From the NCBI GenBank assembly GCA_963727245.1, contig CAVSFO010000005.1, positions 496,001 through 560,000 of the forward strand: a stretch of 64,000 nt of DNA, in the 5' to 3' direction. A program made the translations under genes and the position numbers. The DNA comes from JBKQVT01 sp963727245 (GTDB taxonomy: Bacteria; Planctomycetota; Planctomycetia; Pirellulales; Thermoguttaceae). The notes under the pieces were generated by a model that was not told the origin of the DNA, did no database searches, and worked only from the letters and a program-made list of their open reading frames with translations. Positions 11,247 to 20,408 of the stretch are shown here, piece by piece (the first letter of the stretch is position 1; each line of letters begins with the position of its first letter).

Positions 11247-11609
11247 TTAGTCCTCCAGCACGGTGTCGTCGTGCTCGTAGCCGGGGGCGCAACAACAGAG
11301 GAACCGCAACACGCCCGGGCCGGCGTTGGTAATCTGATGGCTGGCGCCGGGGGGGATGGCAATGGCGTCGCCGGGCCCGACCGGCTGGACCTCCCGGCCG
11401 ATCCGCATCGAGCCTTGGCCGTCGAGGATGTAGTAGATCTCCTCGGTGCGGAGGTGGTGGTGGGGCGTGGTGCTGCCGCCGCACGGCAGCCGGGCCTCCG
11501 CCAGGGTCTGGTTGCGGATGCACGAGTTGCGGTGTGAGAGCAACTCGCGGATCTCCGAGCCGTCCTTGGTGATGAAGGCCGGCGTGCGTTGCAGGTTCTG
11601 AATGTCCAT
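11247..11609 (-). CDS. small cupin-domain protein
   Basis: A 120-residue single-domain cupin. Metal-binding motif 1 is visible as TTPHHHLRTEEIYYILDGQG and motif 2 as PGDAIAIPPGASHQITNAG. It resembles mannose-6-phosphate isomerase-type cupins, but its substrate cannot be inferred. The ATG at 11609 lies two bases after the rsmD stop, so the two are probably co-transcribed and translationally coupled. Confidence 0.8.
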   Translation of the reverse strand: MDIQNLQRTPAFITKDGSEIRELLSHRNSCIRNQTLAEARLPCGGSTTPHHHLRTEEIYYILDGQGSMRIGREVQPVGPGDAIAIPPGASHQITNAGPGVLRFLCCCAPGYEHDDTVLED

Positions 11610-11611
11610 GG

Positions 11612-12230
11612 CTACCCTGGTTTCTCGTAGATTGCCACCACCGCCGGTGGATAGGACCGCACGCGCCACGCCTCGGCATGGGGCAGTTGGGTGAGATCGA
11701 AGCGATGGTCGCATTCCACCACGAAGAGGCTCGTCGGGGGGGCCGCTGCCATCAGGCCGCCGAGGAGGCCGAGCATTTCCGCGCCGCGATCCACGTAGAA
11801 GTCGTAGGGCGGCGAGCTGAAAACCAGCCACGGCTCCAGCCCCAACTTCGGCCGGCGGCGGAACCAAAGGAAGCTGTTGGCGACGACGACTTCCACCTCG
11901 GCTTCGACGCCGAGAACGGCGGCGGTGCGGCCCAGGGTCTTGGCGGTGGGGAGATGTTGTTCGATGAATGTCGCCCGGGCGGCGCCGCGACTGAGCGCTT
12001 CCAGGCCCAGCGCCGGTTCCGGCGAACAGGTCGATGGCATGTTTCCCCCGCACGGCCGTGCTGAGGAGGTTGAAAACTGCTTCGCGAACGCGGTCTTTCA
12101 TGGGGCGGGTCCGCGGATCGCCGGAGTAGAGGATTTTGCGGCCGCGAAAGCGACCGCCGATGATGCGGACGCCGACCGGCTGTGCGGACTCGGGCCGCGG
12201 CTTCTGGCCGCCGCGTGGTCTGGGTGTCAT
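11612..12230 (-). CDS. rsmD: 16S rRNA (guanine966-N2)-methyltransferase (frameshift near 12010)
   Basis: SAM-dependent methylase of G966 in 16S rRNA. From ATG 12230: VGVRIIGGRFRGRKILYSG, RPMKDRVREAVFNLL and IDLFAGTGA, then the frame breaks. The expected LGLEALSRGA continues in another frame, followed by the catalytic FSSPPYDFY (DPPY-like) and a proper C-terminus VVAIYEKPG. The break falls exactly within the SAM-binding motif and is explained by loss of two bases in a GC run. The gene is therefore probably intact in the organism. It is followed two bases later by the cupin gene. Confidence 0.88.
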
Positions 12231-12262
12231 GAAGCGGTCTCCGGCTGTGTGGGGCTGCGAAA

Positions 12263-12339
12263 GGGGACAGGTCCATGTTTTCGGCCAACGACTGGTTGGC
12301 CGGCGCGACGCCGTTTGGCCGAAAAATGGACCAGTCCCC
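12263..12339. repeat. palindromic repeat, family A (diverged copy)
   Basis: Inverted repeat with arms starting GGGGACAGGTCCATGTTTT and ending in a near complement, around a GC-rich centre. It lies between divergent rsmD and the cyclophilin gene. Confidence 0.7.
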
Positions 12340-12515
12340 GGCGGTCTCCGGCTGCGGGCGTTTGCCAAACCCCAGTCGATATGGTAGTTTATGGCCAGCG
12401 GGACGAAAAGCCCGTCCTGGTGATCCCGTGCGGCGAAAATGGCGGCGGCGCGAGGCTGCCAGGAATAACGCCCATGTTTGCCAAGAAAAACCCTTGATTT
12501 TGAGGACTTCGAACG

Positions 12516-13663
12516 ATGCAGACCTGTGCGTGCTGGACGTTGGTTTCCCTGTTGCTGTTGGCGCCGGTGGCGGGATGGGCCCAGGAGCGTCCGTCGGCGC
12601 CGGCGGCGCCGGGCGGCGCGGTCGCGGCCAGGCCGGGGCCGCAGGCCGCCGAGTTTGCCCGCGTGCTGGCCCAGTGGAAGAAGCTTCTGGCCGACCTGGG
12701 GGCCATGAAAGAGCAATACCGCTCGGCCGACTCCGCGCAGCGCGCAGGATGCAGAAACAGTGGGAGCAGCTCATCGACCGGGGAACCGTCCTGCAAGACA
12801 AGCTCATTGACGCCGCCGAGAAAGCCTATGTCGAAGCGCCCAATGCGGACAGGGAAGTGGCCGATCTGCTCATCGGCGTGCTGATTGGCCGGGCGCAGGG
12901 GGACGATGACGAGGCCGCCTTCGCCTTGGGGAAGCTGTTGTTGGACCATCAGTGTCCCGTTCCGCAGGTTGCCGCCGTGACGGGCGTTGCCGCCTTCGCC
13001 ATCGGCGAGTTGGATGCGGCGGAGAAATACCTCCAGATGGCCGCCAAGGGCAAACGCCTGACGGACCAGGAACAAATGATCCTCGACACCATGGCCGCCA
13101 GCAAGCGGGCTTGGGCGAAGGAACAGGCGATTCGCCAGGCCGAGGCGAAGGCCGATGATCTGCCGCGCGTGCTGTTGAAGACCAACAAAGGCGACATCGA
13201 GTTGGAGTTGTTCGAGAACGAGGCCCCCAACAGCGTGGCGAACTTTCTTACGCTGGTCGAAAAGGGCTTCTACAACAACCTGACCTTTCACCGCGTGTTG
13301 CCCGGTTTCATGGCCCAGGGGGGCGATCCCAAGGGGGACGGCGGCGGCGGCCCGGGCTACAGCATTCCGGAGGAGTTCAGCAAGCCCAATCACCGCCTGC
13401 ACTTTCGCGGCAGCCTGGCGATGGCCCGCTCGCAATCGCCCGATAGCGCCGGCTCGCAGTTTTACCTGATGTTCGCGCCGAACAGCGGATTGGACGGCAA
13501 GTACACGGTCTTCGGCCGGGTGATCAAGGGGTTCGAGGTCCTGGCGAAGATTCAGCGTCGCGACCCGGACCAGCCCCCACTGCCGACGCCCGACAAGATC
13601 ATCAAGGCCGAGGTGCTGCGGAAGCGGCCGCACAAGTACGAGGTGACCAAGGTCGCGGAGTAG
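12516..13663 (+). CDS. secreted cyclophilin-type peptidyl-prolyl isomerase (frameshift near 12740)
   Basis: Exported protein-folding catalyst. From ATG 12516: signal peptide (TLVSLLLLAPVAGWAQ), then a helical region; at about 12740 the frame shifts within a GCGC run and continues as QKQWEQLIDRG. The cyclophilin domain occupies the last ~165 residues: LLKTNKGDIELELFENEAPN, the catalytic block FHRVLPGFMAQGGD, SLAMARS and QFYLMFAPNSGLDGKYTVFG. The middle region before it is alpha-helical and TPR-like. Periplasmic location is inferred from the signal peptide. The frameshift looks like a two-base error. Confidence 0.88.
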
Positions 13664-13693
13664 GCGCGTCAGGCGCCCCGTCAGGCGCCCGAA

Positions 13694-13737
13694 GGGGACA
13701 GTCCCATTTTCGTCGAACGAAAATTGGGACAGTCCCC
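13694..13737. repeat. palindromic repeat, family A
   Basis: Near-perfect hairpin with GGGGACAGTCCCATTTTCG arms around a short loop, between the convergent 3' ends of the cyclophilin and methyltransferase genes. It could act as a transcription barrier. Confidence 0.85.
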
Positions 13738-13746
13738 GTTACCCGC

Positions 13747-14442
13747 TCAGAGTTTGACGATCATGCACTGCGTGGTCGGCAGCTCGATCGGCCTCTCCGG
13801 CTTGTCGGCAAAGAACTCGGTAAACGCCGCCCGCACGCCGGCCAGCAACGAGTAATCGTGCGAGATGAGGATTGCGCCGGGCAGCAGCCGCGGATAGAAC
13901 CAGTCCAAGCACGCCTTCGTGCTCTCGTAGAGATCCACGTCGATGTGGACGAAGCAGAACTTCTTGTCCTCGAGCCCCTTGGCCGTCTCGGGAAACAGCC
14001 CCTTGTAGAAGTGGACGTTGGGGTAGTCCTTCAAATACTGCTGGACCGATTCCAGGCTGCAATAGTATTGGCTCGGCTTGTAGCGCGGCACGTCGCTGCC
14101 GCTGGGCGGAGGCAGACCCTCGAAGGTGTCGAAAACGTGAAATTCCTTGTCCCCCTTGGCCTCGCAGATCAGCTTCGCCGAGACGCCCTGATAGGCCCCC
14201 ACCTCGGCCATCTCGCCCGGCAGATGGGCGTAGGCCCGCGCCGTCGCATAGATCGCAAAGGTCTCGTTGCCGGTCAACAGGCAGGAGCGTTCCTTGCGGA
14301 CCCGCTTCAACAGCCGCAGAACGTCCTTGTCTTTATGGAAGCTGAGGTAGAACAGATGCGTCCAGGCGACACAGTTCGCCCCTACTTGTTCCAGCCGCCC
14401 GCCGCCGAGGTTTTGAAACCAGCGACTGTGCAACAATCCCAT
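13747..14442 (-). CDS. TylF/MycF-type SAM-dependent methyltransferase
   Basis: A 231-residue class I methyltransferase resembling macrocin O-methyltransferases. Visible: GEMAEVGAYQGVSAKLICE (SAM-binding loop), FHVFDTFEGLPPPSGSD, and the metal-binding block VHIDVDLYESTKACLDWFYP followed by LLPGAILISHDY. In this family the acceptor is usually a sugar hydroxyl. With no biosynthetic cluster nearby, a role in modifying a surface glycan is only a guess. It stands alone between a repeat and an epimerase gene on the same strand. Confidence 0.82.
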   Translation of the reverse strand: MGLLHSRWFQNLGGGRLEQVGANCVAWTHLFYLSFHKDKDVLRLLKRVRKERSCLLTGNETFAIYATARAYAHLPGEMAEVGAYQGVSAKLICEAKGDKEFHVFDTFEGLPPPSGSDVPRYKPSQYYCSLESVQQYLKDYPNVHFYKGLFPETAKGLEDKKFCFVHIDVDLYESTKACLDWFYPRLLPGAILISHDYSLLAGVRAAFTEFFADKPERPIELPTTQCMIVKL

Positions 14443-14555
14443 GGGCGTGCCCCTGCTGTCTACGGGTTCGAGGTCAAAGACAGTTCAAGCAGAGTGATTA
14501 TCGGCTGGGCAGGCAAGGAATGCAAGGGCCCCGGGCCCGCGGCGCCGTCGTGCGA

Positions 14556-15494
14556 TCAATTCGGCCGGTACGCCGACACGCGGTCTTTCCGCCGCGCCAA
14601 CTCGCTGCTGTAGCTTCGGCCCAGGGTGTCCGCATGTACCTTGACCCACTCGGTCAGGGCGGTCGCTCCGGCCGCAGGGGCGTCGACGCAGAGCAAGCCG
14701 GCCATCAGCCCGCGGATTTCGTCCCTGGTCACAATCACGTCGCCGACGAACCAGCCCACCGCCCGGCTCATGGCATAGCCGAACCAGGGCGGCACGGAGA
14801 CGACGGGCCGTGGGTGGCCGATCGCCCGGCCGACGGCGGCCACGAGTTCGCGGTAGGTGAACGTCTCCGGTCCGATGGCGTTGAGGACCACGTTGTCGCG
14901 GCTGCCGCCCTGCTGGACGGCCAGGGCCGCCAGGTCGTCGACGTAGATGGGCTGCAAGCGGTACTGGCCGTCGCCAAACACTCCGAACACCGGCAGCCGC
15001 CGCAGCGTCCAGGCGATGTTGTTGATCAGGATGTCCTCCCGGCCGAAGAGGACGGCGGGGCGCAGGATGGCGTGGGAGATGCCGGATTCGACCAGGGCGT
15101 TCTCCAGCGCGGCCTTGCCGCGAAAATACTCCAGCGGCGAGTCCGCCGCCGGGTTGGTGATGCTCAAGTGGACGATCCGCTGGACGCCGGCCTTGCGGGC
15201 GGCCTCGAAGAGCACCAGCGTATTGCGCACCGCGTCGGCGTGCTGGAAGAGGCGATGGTTGAATCGCACCCAGTAGGTGTTGTAGAGGACCGACACGCCC
15301 TGCAACTGTTTGGCCAGCAGTTCCGGCTCGTCGAAATGAAACGGAAAGGCCTTGACGGCCTCGCCGAAGGGATTGGCTCGCGACAACGAGTTGGTGAGCG
15401 TGACGACGGTCTGCCCTTGATCGAGCAGCCGCCGGGCGATGTATTTGCCCGAGTAGCCGTAGGCCCCGGTCACGGCGTGAATGGTTTCGGACAT
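14556..15494 (-). CDS. NAD(P)-dependent epimerase/dehydratase-like (atypical SDR)
   Basis: A 312-residue atypical short-chain dehydrogenase. The N-terminal Rossmann glycine motif is VTGAYGYSGKYIARRLL. YFRGKAALENAL holds the Tyr-x-x-x-Lys-like pair, and ILRPAVLFGREDI plus IYVDDLAALA are typical of the NDUFA9/NmrA-like subgroup. These often act as redox sensors or quinone-linked assembly factors rather than sugar epimerases. The exact substrate is unknown. The downstream half has a hydrophobic segment around AMSRAVGWFVGDVIV. Confidence 0.8.
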   Translation of the reverse strand: MSETIHAVTGAYGYSGKYIARRLLDQGQTVVTLTNSLSRANPFGEAVKAFPFHFDEPELLAKQLQGVSVLYNTYWVRFNHRLFQHADAVRNTLVLFEAARKAGVQRIVHLSITNPAADSPLEYFRGKAALENALVESGISHAILRPAVLFGREDILINNIAWTLRRLPVFGVFGDGQYRLQPIYVDDLAALAVQQGGSRDNVVLNAIGPETFTYRELVAAVGRAIGHPRPVVSVPPWFGYAMSRAVGWFVGDVIVTRDEIRGLMAGLLCVDAPAAGATALTEWVKVHADTLGRSYSSELARRKDRVSAYRPN

Positions 15495-15540
15495 GGTTAC
15501 GCCAATTTCCCGCAGCGGCAGGACCGTTCGCGCACAGCGC

Positions 15541-16101
15541 TCAGTTCTCCATGACCTCTTTTTCGCGGGCCTTGGCCATCTCGGCGGCCTGGTTCTCGTA
15601 CTGCTTGGTGAGGTCCTGGATCTGCTCCTTGACCTGGTCGCGGTCGTCCTCGGAGAGGTCTTTGTCCTTTTCCGACTGGTCGGCCATCTTGTTGCCGTCG
15701 CGGCGGACGTTGCGGATGGCCACCTTGGTCTCTTCGACCAACTCGCGGACGCGGCCCACCATCTTGCGGCGGACTTCGGTCGATAGCGGCGGCACGCTGA
15801 GGCGGATGATGCGGCCGTCGTTCTGCGGGTTGAAGCCCAAGTCGCTGGCCTGGATCGCCTTCTCGATGTCCTTGAGCGTGCCCGGATCGTAGGGCCGGAT
15901 CACGATCTGGTTCGGCTCCGGGGCGCCGACGGAAGCCACTTGCTTGATGGGCGTGGACGAGCCGTAGACCTCGACCCGGAGCGAATCGACCAGTCCCGGG
16001 TTGGCCCGGCCGGTGCGAATGCCGGCCAACTGGCCGCGCAGCACGCCCACGGCCTTTTCCATGCGTTCTTCGACATCCAAGAGAATTTCGTCGCCGCTCA
16101 T
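15541..16101 (-). CDS. frr: ribosome recycling factor
   Basis: A 186-residue RRF, the normal family length, which splits post-termination ribosomes with EF-G. Diagnostic motifs: GIRTGRANPGLVDSLRVEVY, NDGRIIRLSVPPLSTEVRRK and the C-terminal coiled region. It is the last gene of the rpsB-tsf-pyrH-frr order, conserved in many bacteria. The gap to pyrH (16102-16189) contains short tandem GGGATTAG-like repeats. Confidence 0.98.
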   Translation of the reverse strand: MSGDEILLDVEERMEKAVGVLRGQLAGIRTGRANPGLVDSLRVEVYGSSTPIKQVASVGAPEPNQIVIRPYDPGTLKDIEKAIQASDLGFNPQNDGRIIRLSVPPLSTEVRRKMVGRVRELVEETKVAIRNVRRDGNKMADQSEKDKDLSEDDRDQVKEQIQDLTKQYENQAAEMAKAREKEVMEN

Positions 16102-16189
16102 GGCTGAGCAGGGATTAGGGATTGGGGATTAGGGATTAGGAAGGCGGGGGGCTCGCTTGCGGTTTTGCACGCCGCGCCGACCCCGCCCC

Positions 16190-16942
16190 TCAGTCCTTCC
16201 TCTGTTCGTTGCGAATCAACGTGCCGACGCGCGTGCCCAGCACGGCTTGCTCGATGTTGCCCTCCTTGCGGAAGTTGAAGACCAGGATCGGCAGATCGTA
16301 TTCCATGGCCTTGGTGATCGCCTCCGGGTCCAACACCCGCAGGTTTTGCCGCCGCACGTCCTCGTAGCTCAACTGGCCGTAGAGGACGGCATGGGGATTC
16401 TTCTCGGGGTCGTCGCTGAAGACGCCGTCGACGCGGGTGGCCTTCAAGAGGACGTCGGCGTCGAGTTCCAGGGCCCGCTGGGCGGCGGCCGTGTCGGTGG
16501 TCACAAACGGGCTGCCGGTGCCGGCGGCGAGGATGACGATGCGGCCTTTTTCCAGGTGCCGGCGGGCGCGGCGGTGGATGTAGGGCTCGGCGACGCCGTC
16601 CATGCGGATGGCGGTCATCAGCCGCGTCTGGCAGCCCAGCGATTCCAGGGCGTCCTGCAGCGCCAGGCCGTTCATCACCGTGGCCAACATGCCCATGTAA
16701 TGGGCCGTCGCCTCGTGAATGCTGGAATTTCCCGTGGTGAAATGGGCCCCGCGGAGGATGTTGCCGCCGCCGATGACGATGGCGATCTCGACGCCGTGCT
16801 GGGCCGCCTGGTAGGTCTGCCGGGCGATGTGCACGACGGCGTCCATGGCGATGCCGCGCTCGCCGGGATGGACGAAACCCTCGCCGGAAATCTTTAACAC
16901 CACGCGCCGGCGCTTCGCTGCGGCGGGTTGCTCGCTTGCCAT
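16190..16942 (-). CDS. pyrH: uridylate kinase
   Basis: Bacterial UMP kinase, amino-acid-kinase fold, 250 residues. It phosphorylates UMP to UDP for nucleic acid and UDP-sugar synthesis. Visible: RRVVLKISGEGF, IVIGGGNILRGA (Gly-rich ATP/phosphate loop), GMLATVMNGLALQDALE and LAAGTGSPFVTTDTAAAQRA. It begins five bases after the tsf stop in the translation gene block. Confidence 0.97.
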   Translation of the reverse strand: MASEQPAAAKRRRVVLKISGEGFVHPGERGIAMDAVVHIARQTYQAAQHGVEIAIVIGGGNILRGAHFTTGNSSIHEATAHYMGMLATVMNGLALQDALESLGCQTRLMTAIRMDGVAEPYIHRRARRHLEKGRIVILAAGTGSPFVTTDTAAAQRALELDADVLLKATRVDGVFSDDPEKNPHAVLYGQLSYEDVRRQNLRVLDPEAITKAMEYDLPILVFNFRKEGNIEQAVLGTRVGTLIRNEQRKD

Positions 16943-16947
16943 GGCCG

Positions 16948-17778
16948 CTATTCCTTGGGGAGTTCCCAGTGAACGTAACGAATGATTTTCATGCCCGCTT
17001 CCTTGGCCACCTGCCCGACCGTGCGCTTGTCGTCCTTGACGAAGGGCTGCTCCAACAAGCAGCGTTCGGCATAGAAGTTTTGCAGCCGGCCCTCGACCAT
17101 CTTGGCGATGATTTTTTCCGGCTTGCCCTCGGCGCGGGCCGCCTCGGCGAGGATTTCCCGCTCCTTGGCGACGGTCGCCGGATCGAGGTCGTCCTTGCTC
17201 AGCGCCGTGGGCCGCATGGCCGCCACGTGCATGCAGATGTCCTTGGTCAGCTCGGCAGTGCCCCCCTCGACCTGCAAGAGCACGCCGACGGCGCCGTTGT
17301 GATGGGCGTAGCCGCCGCAGGCGCCGTTGATCCGCACCAGCCGCTCCAGCCGGAAGACCTCACGGATGCGGTTGTTCAGGTCGTCGAACTGCTGCTTGAG
17401 GGTGTGCGTGGGCTGGCTGGGCGACGGCTGGGCGAGGAGTTCGTCGGCGCTGGCCGCGCCCGGACCGGTGGCCAATTGCCGCGCCATGTCGTTGGCCAAC
17501 TGCACGAACTGATCGTTATTGGCGACCGGGGCGCTTTCGCAGCGCAAGTCGACCATCGTGCCCACGCCGCCGGCGAGATCGGCATAGACGGCGATCCGGC
17601 CCGAGGACGTGCTGCGTCCGGCGCGCTTCTCCATCGTCTTCTTGCCCTCCTTGCGCAACAATTCGATGGCCCCGTCGGCGTCGCCGCCGCACTGTTGCAA
17701 GGCCCGTTTGCAGTCCATCATGGGCAGGCCGGTCCGTTGGCGGAGGTCTTTGACGGCCTGTGCGGTGATTTCTGGCAT
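16948..17778 (-). CDS. tsf: elongation factor Ts
   Basis: Nucleotide-exchange factor for EF-Tu, about 276 residues. The ATG at 17778 (MPEITAQAVKDLRQRTGLPM) is chosen over an upstream in-frame start because it begins exactly at the family's N-terminus and has GGGAG upstream. The UBA-like N-domain with MMDCKRAL is followed by two dimerisation-type subdomains; the GKPEKIIAKMVEGR region is clear. It lies in the rpsB-tsf-pyrH-frr block. Confidence 0.97.
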   Translation of the reverse strand: MPEITAQAVKDLRQRTGLPMMDCKRALQQCGGDADGAIELLRKEGKKTMEKRAGRSTSSGRIAVYADLAGGVGTMVDLRCESAPVANNDQFVQLANDMARQLATGPGAASADELLAQPSPSQPTHTLKQQFDDLNNRIREVFRLERLVRINGACGGYAHHNGAVGVLLQVEGGTAELTKDICMHVAAMRPTALSKDDLDPATVAKEREILAEAARAEGKPEKIIAKMVEGRLQNFYAERCLLEQPFVKDDKRTVGQVAKEAGMKIIRYVHWELPKE

Positions 17779-17892
17779 GAAAGGAACTCCCGTCTTATGC
17801 AATTAAGGGATTGGTTCGGTTTTGGATTACCCGGGGACTGTCCCCGTCCTGCGCCCGGCTTTGGAATACGGCCAGGGCGAGGGGAAAAAACT

Positions 17893-17966
17893 GTAGGGTG
17901 GGTCGAGCGCAGCGAGCCCCACCAAGAATCGAAGTGGTGGGGCTCGCTGCGCTCGACCCACCCTAC
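17893..17966. repeat. inverted REP pair (RAYT-linked family B) between rpsB and tsf
   Basis: Two copies of the GTAGGGTGGGTCGAGCGCAG-type REP in inverted orientation (17893-17924 and 17935-17966). They sit inside the rpsB-tsf spacing, normally an uninterrupted operon. The same unit occurs at 37669-37750, 38496-38527 and 39108-39139, around the RAYT gene. Confidence 0.9.
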
Positions 17967-17971
17967 TTTTT

Positions 17972-18715
17972 CTACCCGGCGGCAGTGGCGGCCGGCAGGG
18001 CGCCTTCCGCCTGCTCCTGCTTTCCCTCGGCCGAGGCGCCCTTGCCCGCCGTCACGGCCTGGGCCAGCAACTGCACCAGCAGCTCGATGGAACGAATGCT
18101 GTCGTCGTTGCCGGGAATGGGCAGATCGATCTCGTCCGGGTCGCAATCCGTGTCGATCAGGGCCACGGTGGTAATGCCCAGCTTGCGGGCCTCGCGAACC
18201 GCGTTCTTTTCCTTTCTGGGGTCGATGACCACCAGGCACTCGGGCAGGCGGCTCATCATCCTCATGCCGTTGAGGTTGCGATACATCTTGCGATATTCGC
18301 GCGTCAGCGACGACTGCATCTTCTTCGAATAGGTGGCCAACTGGTCGCTGGCCCGCAGGGTTTCCAGCTCCTCCAAGCGGGTGAGCCGGCTGCGAATGGT
18401 GCGGTAATTGGTGAGCGTGCCGCCCAGCCAGCGGTCGCTGACAAAGGGCATGCCGCAGGCCAGGGCTTGGCGTTCGATGGTGTCGGACGCTTGGCGCTTG
18501 GTGCCGACGAAGAGCACCAGGCCGCCGCTGGCGGCCACGCCTTGCAGGTACTTTCGCGCCCGCAGCAGGCCGCGGATGGTCTCGCGCACGTCGATGATGT
18601 GGATTAGGTTTCGGCGGCCGTAGATATACGGGCGCATTTTGGGGTTCCAGCGACTGGCGCGATGGCCGAAATGGACCCCGGCTTCAATCAGGTCTTTAAC
18701 CAGGACAGTAGGCAA
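17972..18715 (-). CDS. rpsB: 30S ribosomal protein S2
   Basis: A 247-residue S2. Motifs: LIEAGVHFGHRASRWNPKM, FVGTKRQAS, RWLGGTLTN, LPECLVVIDPRKEKNAVREA and the C-terminal IALIDT-like region. The ATG at 18715 is preceded by GAGGAG. First gene of the translation block; its ~200-base leader (18716-18932) shows no gene. The C-terminus ends in an Ala/Gly-rich tail. Confidence 0.98.
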   Translation of the reverse strand: MPTVLVKDLIEAGVHFGHRASRWNPKMRPYIYGRRNLIHIIDVRETIRGLLRARKYLQGVAASGGLVLFVGTKRQASDTIERQALACGMPFVSDRWLGGTLTNYRTIRSRLTRLEELETLRASDQLATYSKKMQSSLTREYRKMYRNLNGMRMMSRLPECLVVIDPRKEKNAVREARKLGITTVALIDTDCDPDEIDLPIPGNDDSIRSIELLVQLLAQAVTAGKGASAEGKQEQAEGALPAATAAG

Positions 18716-18932
18716 AGGGAAAACTCCTCACAAGGCACACCGGCTATGTCCGCCCCCGGAGGGGGTGGCGTCCGGCGTTAGTTCCTGCGTGTTCGGTCAG
18801 GGTAAATTCTCTCTGCCAACTTGGACCGTTCAAGGTGGCAAGCCTTAGAGTTTAGTGATTATTGGGCCCAGAGTCAACCGGGCCAGTCGGTGGGGGCAGT
18901 ATTGGCATAGATGCAAGGGGGGCCTCTCGGTC

Positions 18933-19343
18933 TCAATAATCTTCGACCGTCAAGCCGGCGATGTCAGCGAAGTGCGCGGCGTTGCGTGTAACCAGCGTGT
19001 GCTCGCCGGATGCCAAGGCGGTGGCCGCGATGAGCGTATCCAGATCGCCGACCGCTCGCCCTTGCCGCCTCTGCTCAGCCCGGATTTGGGCGTAAAACCG
19101 CGCCGCAGCGCCTTGAAAATCGAGGATCTCGAAATCAGCCAACAAGGAGTCCACGTCCGCCTGGTCGCGCTCGGGATTGTCGGAAAGTTCGATGCCGACC
19201 TGTAGTTCCGCGACGGTAAATCGTGTGGTGGCCAGGGGTTCGGCCCGGGCCGCTAACTGGTCCATTTTCGCCAGCGCCCTGGCATGGAAGACGGACCGTC
19301 GGCGAAGAAGGTCGACGAGAATGGTGGTGTCTAGCGACGCCAT
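18933..19343 (-). CDS. PIN-domain toxin (VapC-type)
   Basis: A 136-residue PIN-domain ribonuclease. Acidic residues typical of the fold are visible: MASLDTTILVD near the N-terminus, TVAELQVGIE, and DLDTLIAATAL followed by THDVxN-like TLVTRNAAHF. Its ATG overlaps the antitoxin stop by one base (TGATG), the usual coupling of vapBC pairs. The toxin probably cleaves tRNA or rRNA. Confidence 0.88.
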   Translation of the reverse strand: MASLDTTILVDLLRRRSVFHARALAKMDQLAARAEPLATTRFTVAELQVGIELSDNPERDQADVDSLLADFEILDFQGAAARFYAQIRAEQRRQGRAVGDLDTLIAATALASGEHTLVTRNAAHFADIAGLTVEDY

Positions 19344-19570
19344 CAGAATTCCCTGTTCGACGGGCGTTGCCGGTTGCGGATCTGCTCCTCGATGGCGTCG
19401 GCGGCCTTTTCGCTGAGTGAGAGACCGTCCAATCGTTTGCGCAGGGCCGCATAATCCGGCGGCGGTTTGACCACCCGCTTGATAGCCTGACTGAAGGACT
19501 CGTTTTCGCGGCGGACGCTGCGGAGTCGCTCGTAGGCCTCCAGGTCGATGGTGATGGTTTTTGTAGCCAT
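19343..19570 (-). CDS. VapB-type antitoxin (COG1753-like)
   Basis: A 75-residue acidic/basic protein starting MATKTITIDLEAYERL, which matches the small COG1753-like antitoxins partnered with PIN toxins. The N-terminus would bind its own promoter and the C-terminus would wrap the toxin. It is upstream of and overlaps the PIN gene. Confidence 0.82.
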   Translation of the reverse strand: MATKTITIDLEAYERLRSVRRENESFSQAIKRVVKPPPDYAALRKRLDGLSLSEKAADAIEEQIRNRQRPSNREF

Positions 19571-19667
19571 AGAGGGGGGGCTCCATGTACATGTATGTAC
19601 ATGTATTGTAGCTGAGGGTGGCGTCGGGGGGAAGAGCGACCTGGGGCCGGCATCGACTGTTCAGAAG

Positions 19668-19738
19668 CTACCCGGCAAGGATTCGAACCTTGAACGAGGG
19701 AACCAAAATCCCTTGTGTTACCGTTACACCACCGGGTA
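19668..19738 (-). tRNA. tRNA-Gln (anticodon TTG)
   Basis: Read on the minus strand, the 71-nt cloverleaf starts TACCCGG and pairs with CCGGGTA at the 3' end. The anticodon loop TTTTGGT sits between AGGGA and TCCCT and gives TTG. The T-arm is CAAGG-TTCGAAT-CCTTG. U at position 1 is typical of tRNA-Gln. CCA is not encoded. Confidence 0.93.
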
Positions 19739-19844
19739 GTGACGCCACGATCTTACACCGAGGAGGCGGGGGGCTGCAAGGCCGCGCCGGCACGCCCCGA
19801 AGGCTGATTCCAGGGCTGCTGGGACCTCCACCAGCCCCGGCAGG

Positions 19845-20035
19845 GGCGACAGTCAATAGCCAGGGGCGCAAGCCCCTGGTGCGAAAGCGAAGCGATCGCC
19901 GGAAGCCCTGAAGGGGCGGCAGTAACGTGGAAATCGGCGGTACTGTCGCCCCTTCAGGGCTCAGGCGATCGACCTGGATACAGTCCCAGGGGCTCACGCC
20001 CCTGGCTACTGACTGTCGCCGCTTCGCGGCTGTCT
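19845..20035. repeat. large inverted repeat complex
   Basis: Two inverted copies of a composite unit. Each has an AGCCCTGAAGGGGC(G/C)-type palindrome and a CCAGGGGC...GCCCCTGG palindrome; the copies lie at about 19849-19927 and 19940-20030. The region between tRNA-Gln and the next gene (19740-20045) contains nothing else. Confidence 0.75.
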
Positions 20036-20045
20036 GGTCCTCTCC

Positions 20046-20408
20046 CTATGGTGTTTCCGTGCTGAACAACCACCAGCGACTGTTCTTCTTTGCCGAGCGG
20101 GATTGACGCTCGAAGTAGATATTCATCGTCAGGCCGGAATCGGTGGACACGGCGAACCAGTGCTTGCGGACGTACTGCTCGCCGCTGCCATGATGGCATG
20201 GACCCGTCTCCCGCCAGGTCTTCAGCACCCCCGTAACGCGCACGATCTCCGATCGCCAGCGGAACTGCCGGGGCAGCCCGGGCGCCCCGGTCGCCATCCG
20301 GGTCGCGTCGAACGTGTCGGCGACAGGCTGAATCGCCTCGCCAATGAATTCCTCGACCATGACGCCCGTGCGAGCAGTTTGGGGACGGGGATACGCTGTA
20401 TTTGACAT
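20046..20408 (-). CDS. DUF6504-like small protein
   Basis: A 120-residue protein resembling DUF6504: GEAIQPVADT near the start, then FRWRSEIVRVTGVLKTWRET, and a C-terminal YFERQSRSAKKNSRWWLF block. The ATG at 20408 is chosen because AAGGGG lies five bases upstream; an internal ATG at 20360 is also possible. Function is unknown. It is divergent from the cupin gene at 20628. Confidence 0.65.
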   Translation of the reverse strand: MSNTAYPRPQTARTGVMVEEFIGEAIQPVADTFDATRMATGAPGLPRQFRWRSEIVRVTGVLKTWRETGPCHHGSGEQYVRKHWFAVSTDSGLTMNIYFERQSRSAKKNSRWWLFSTETP

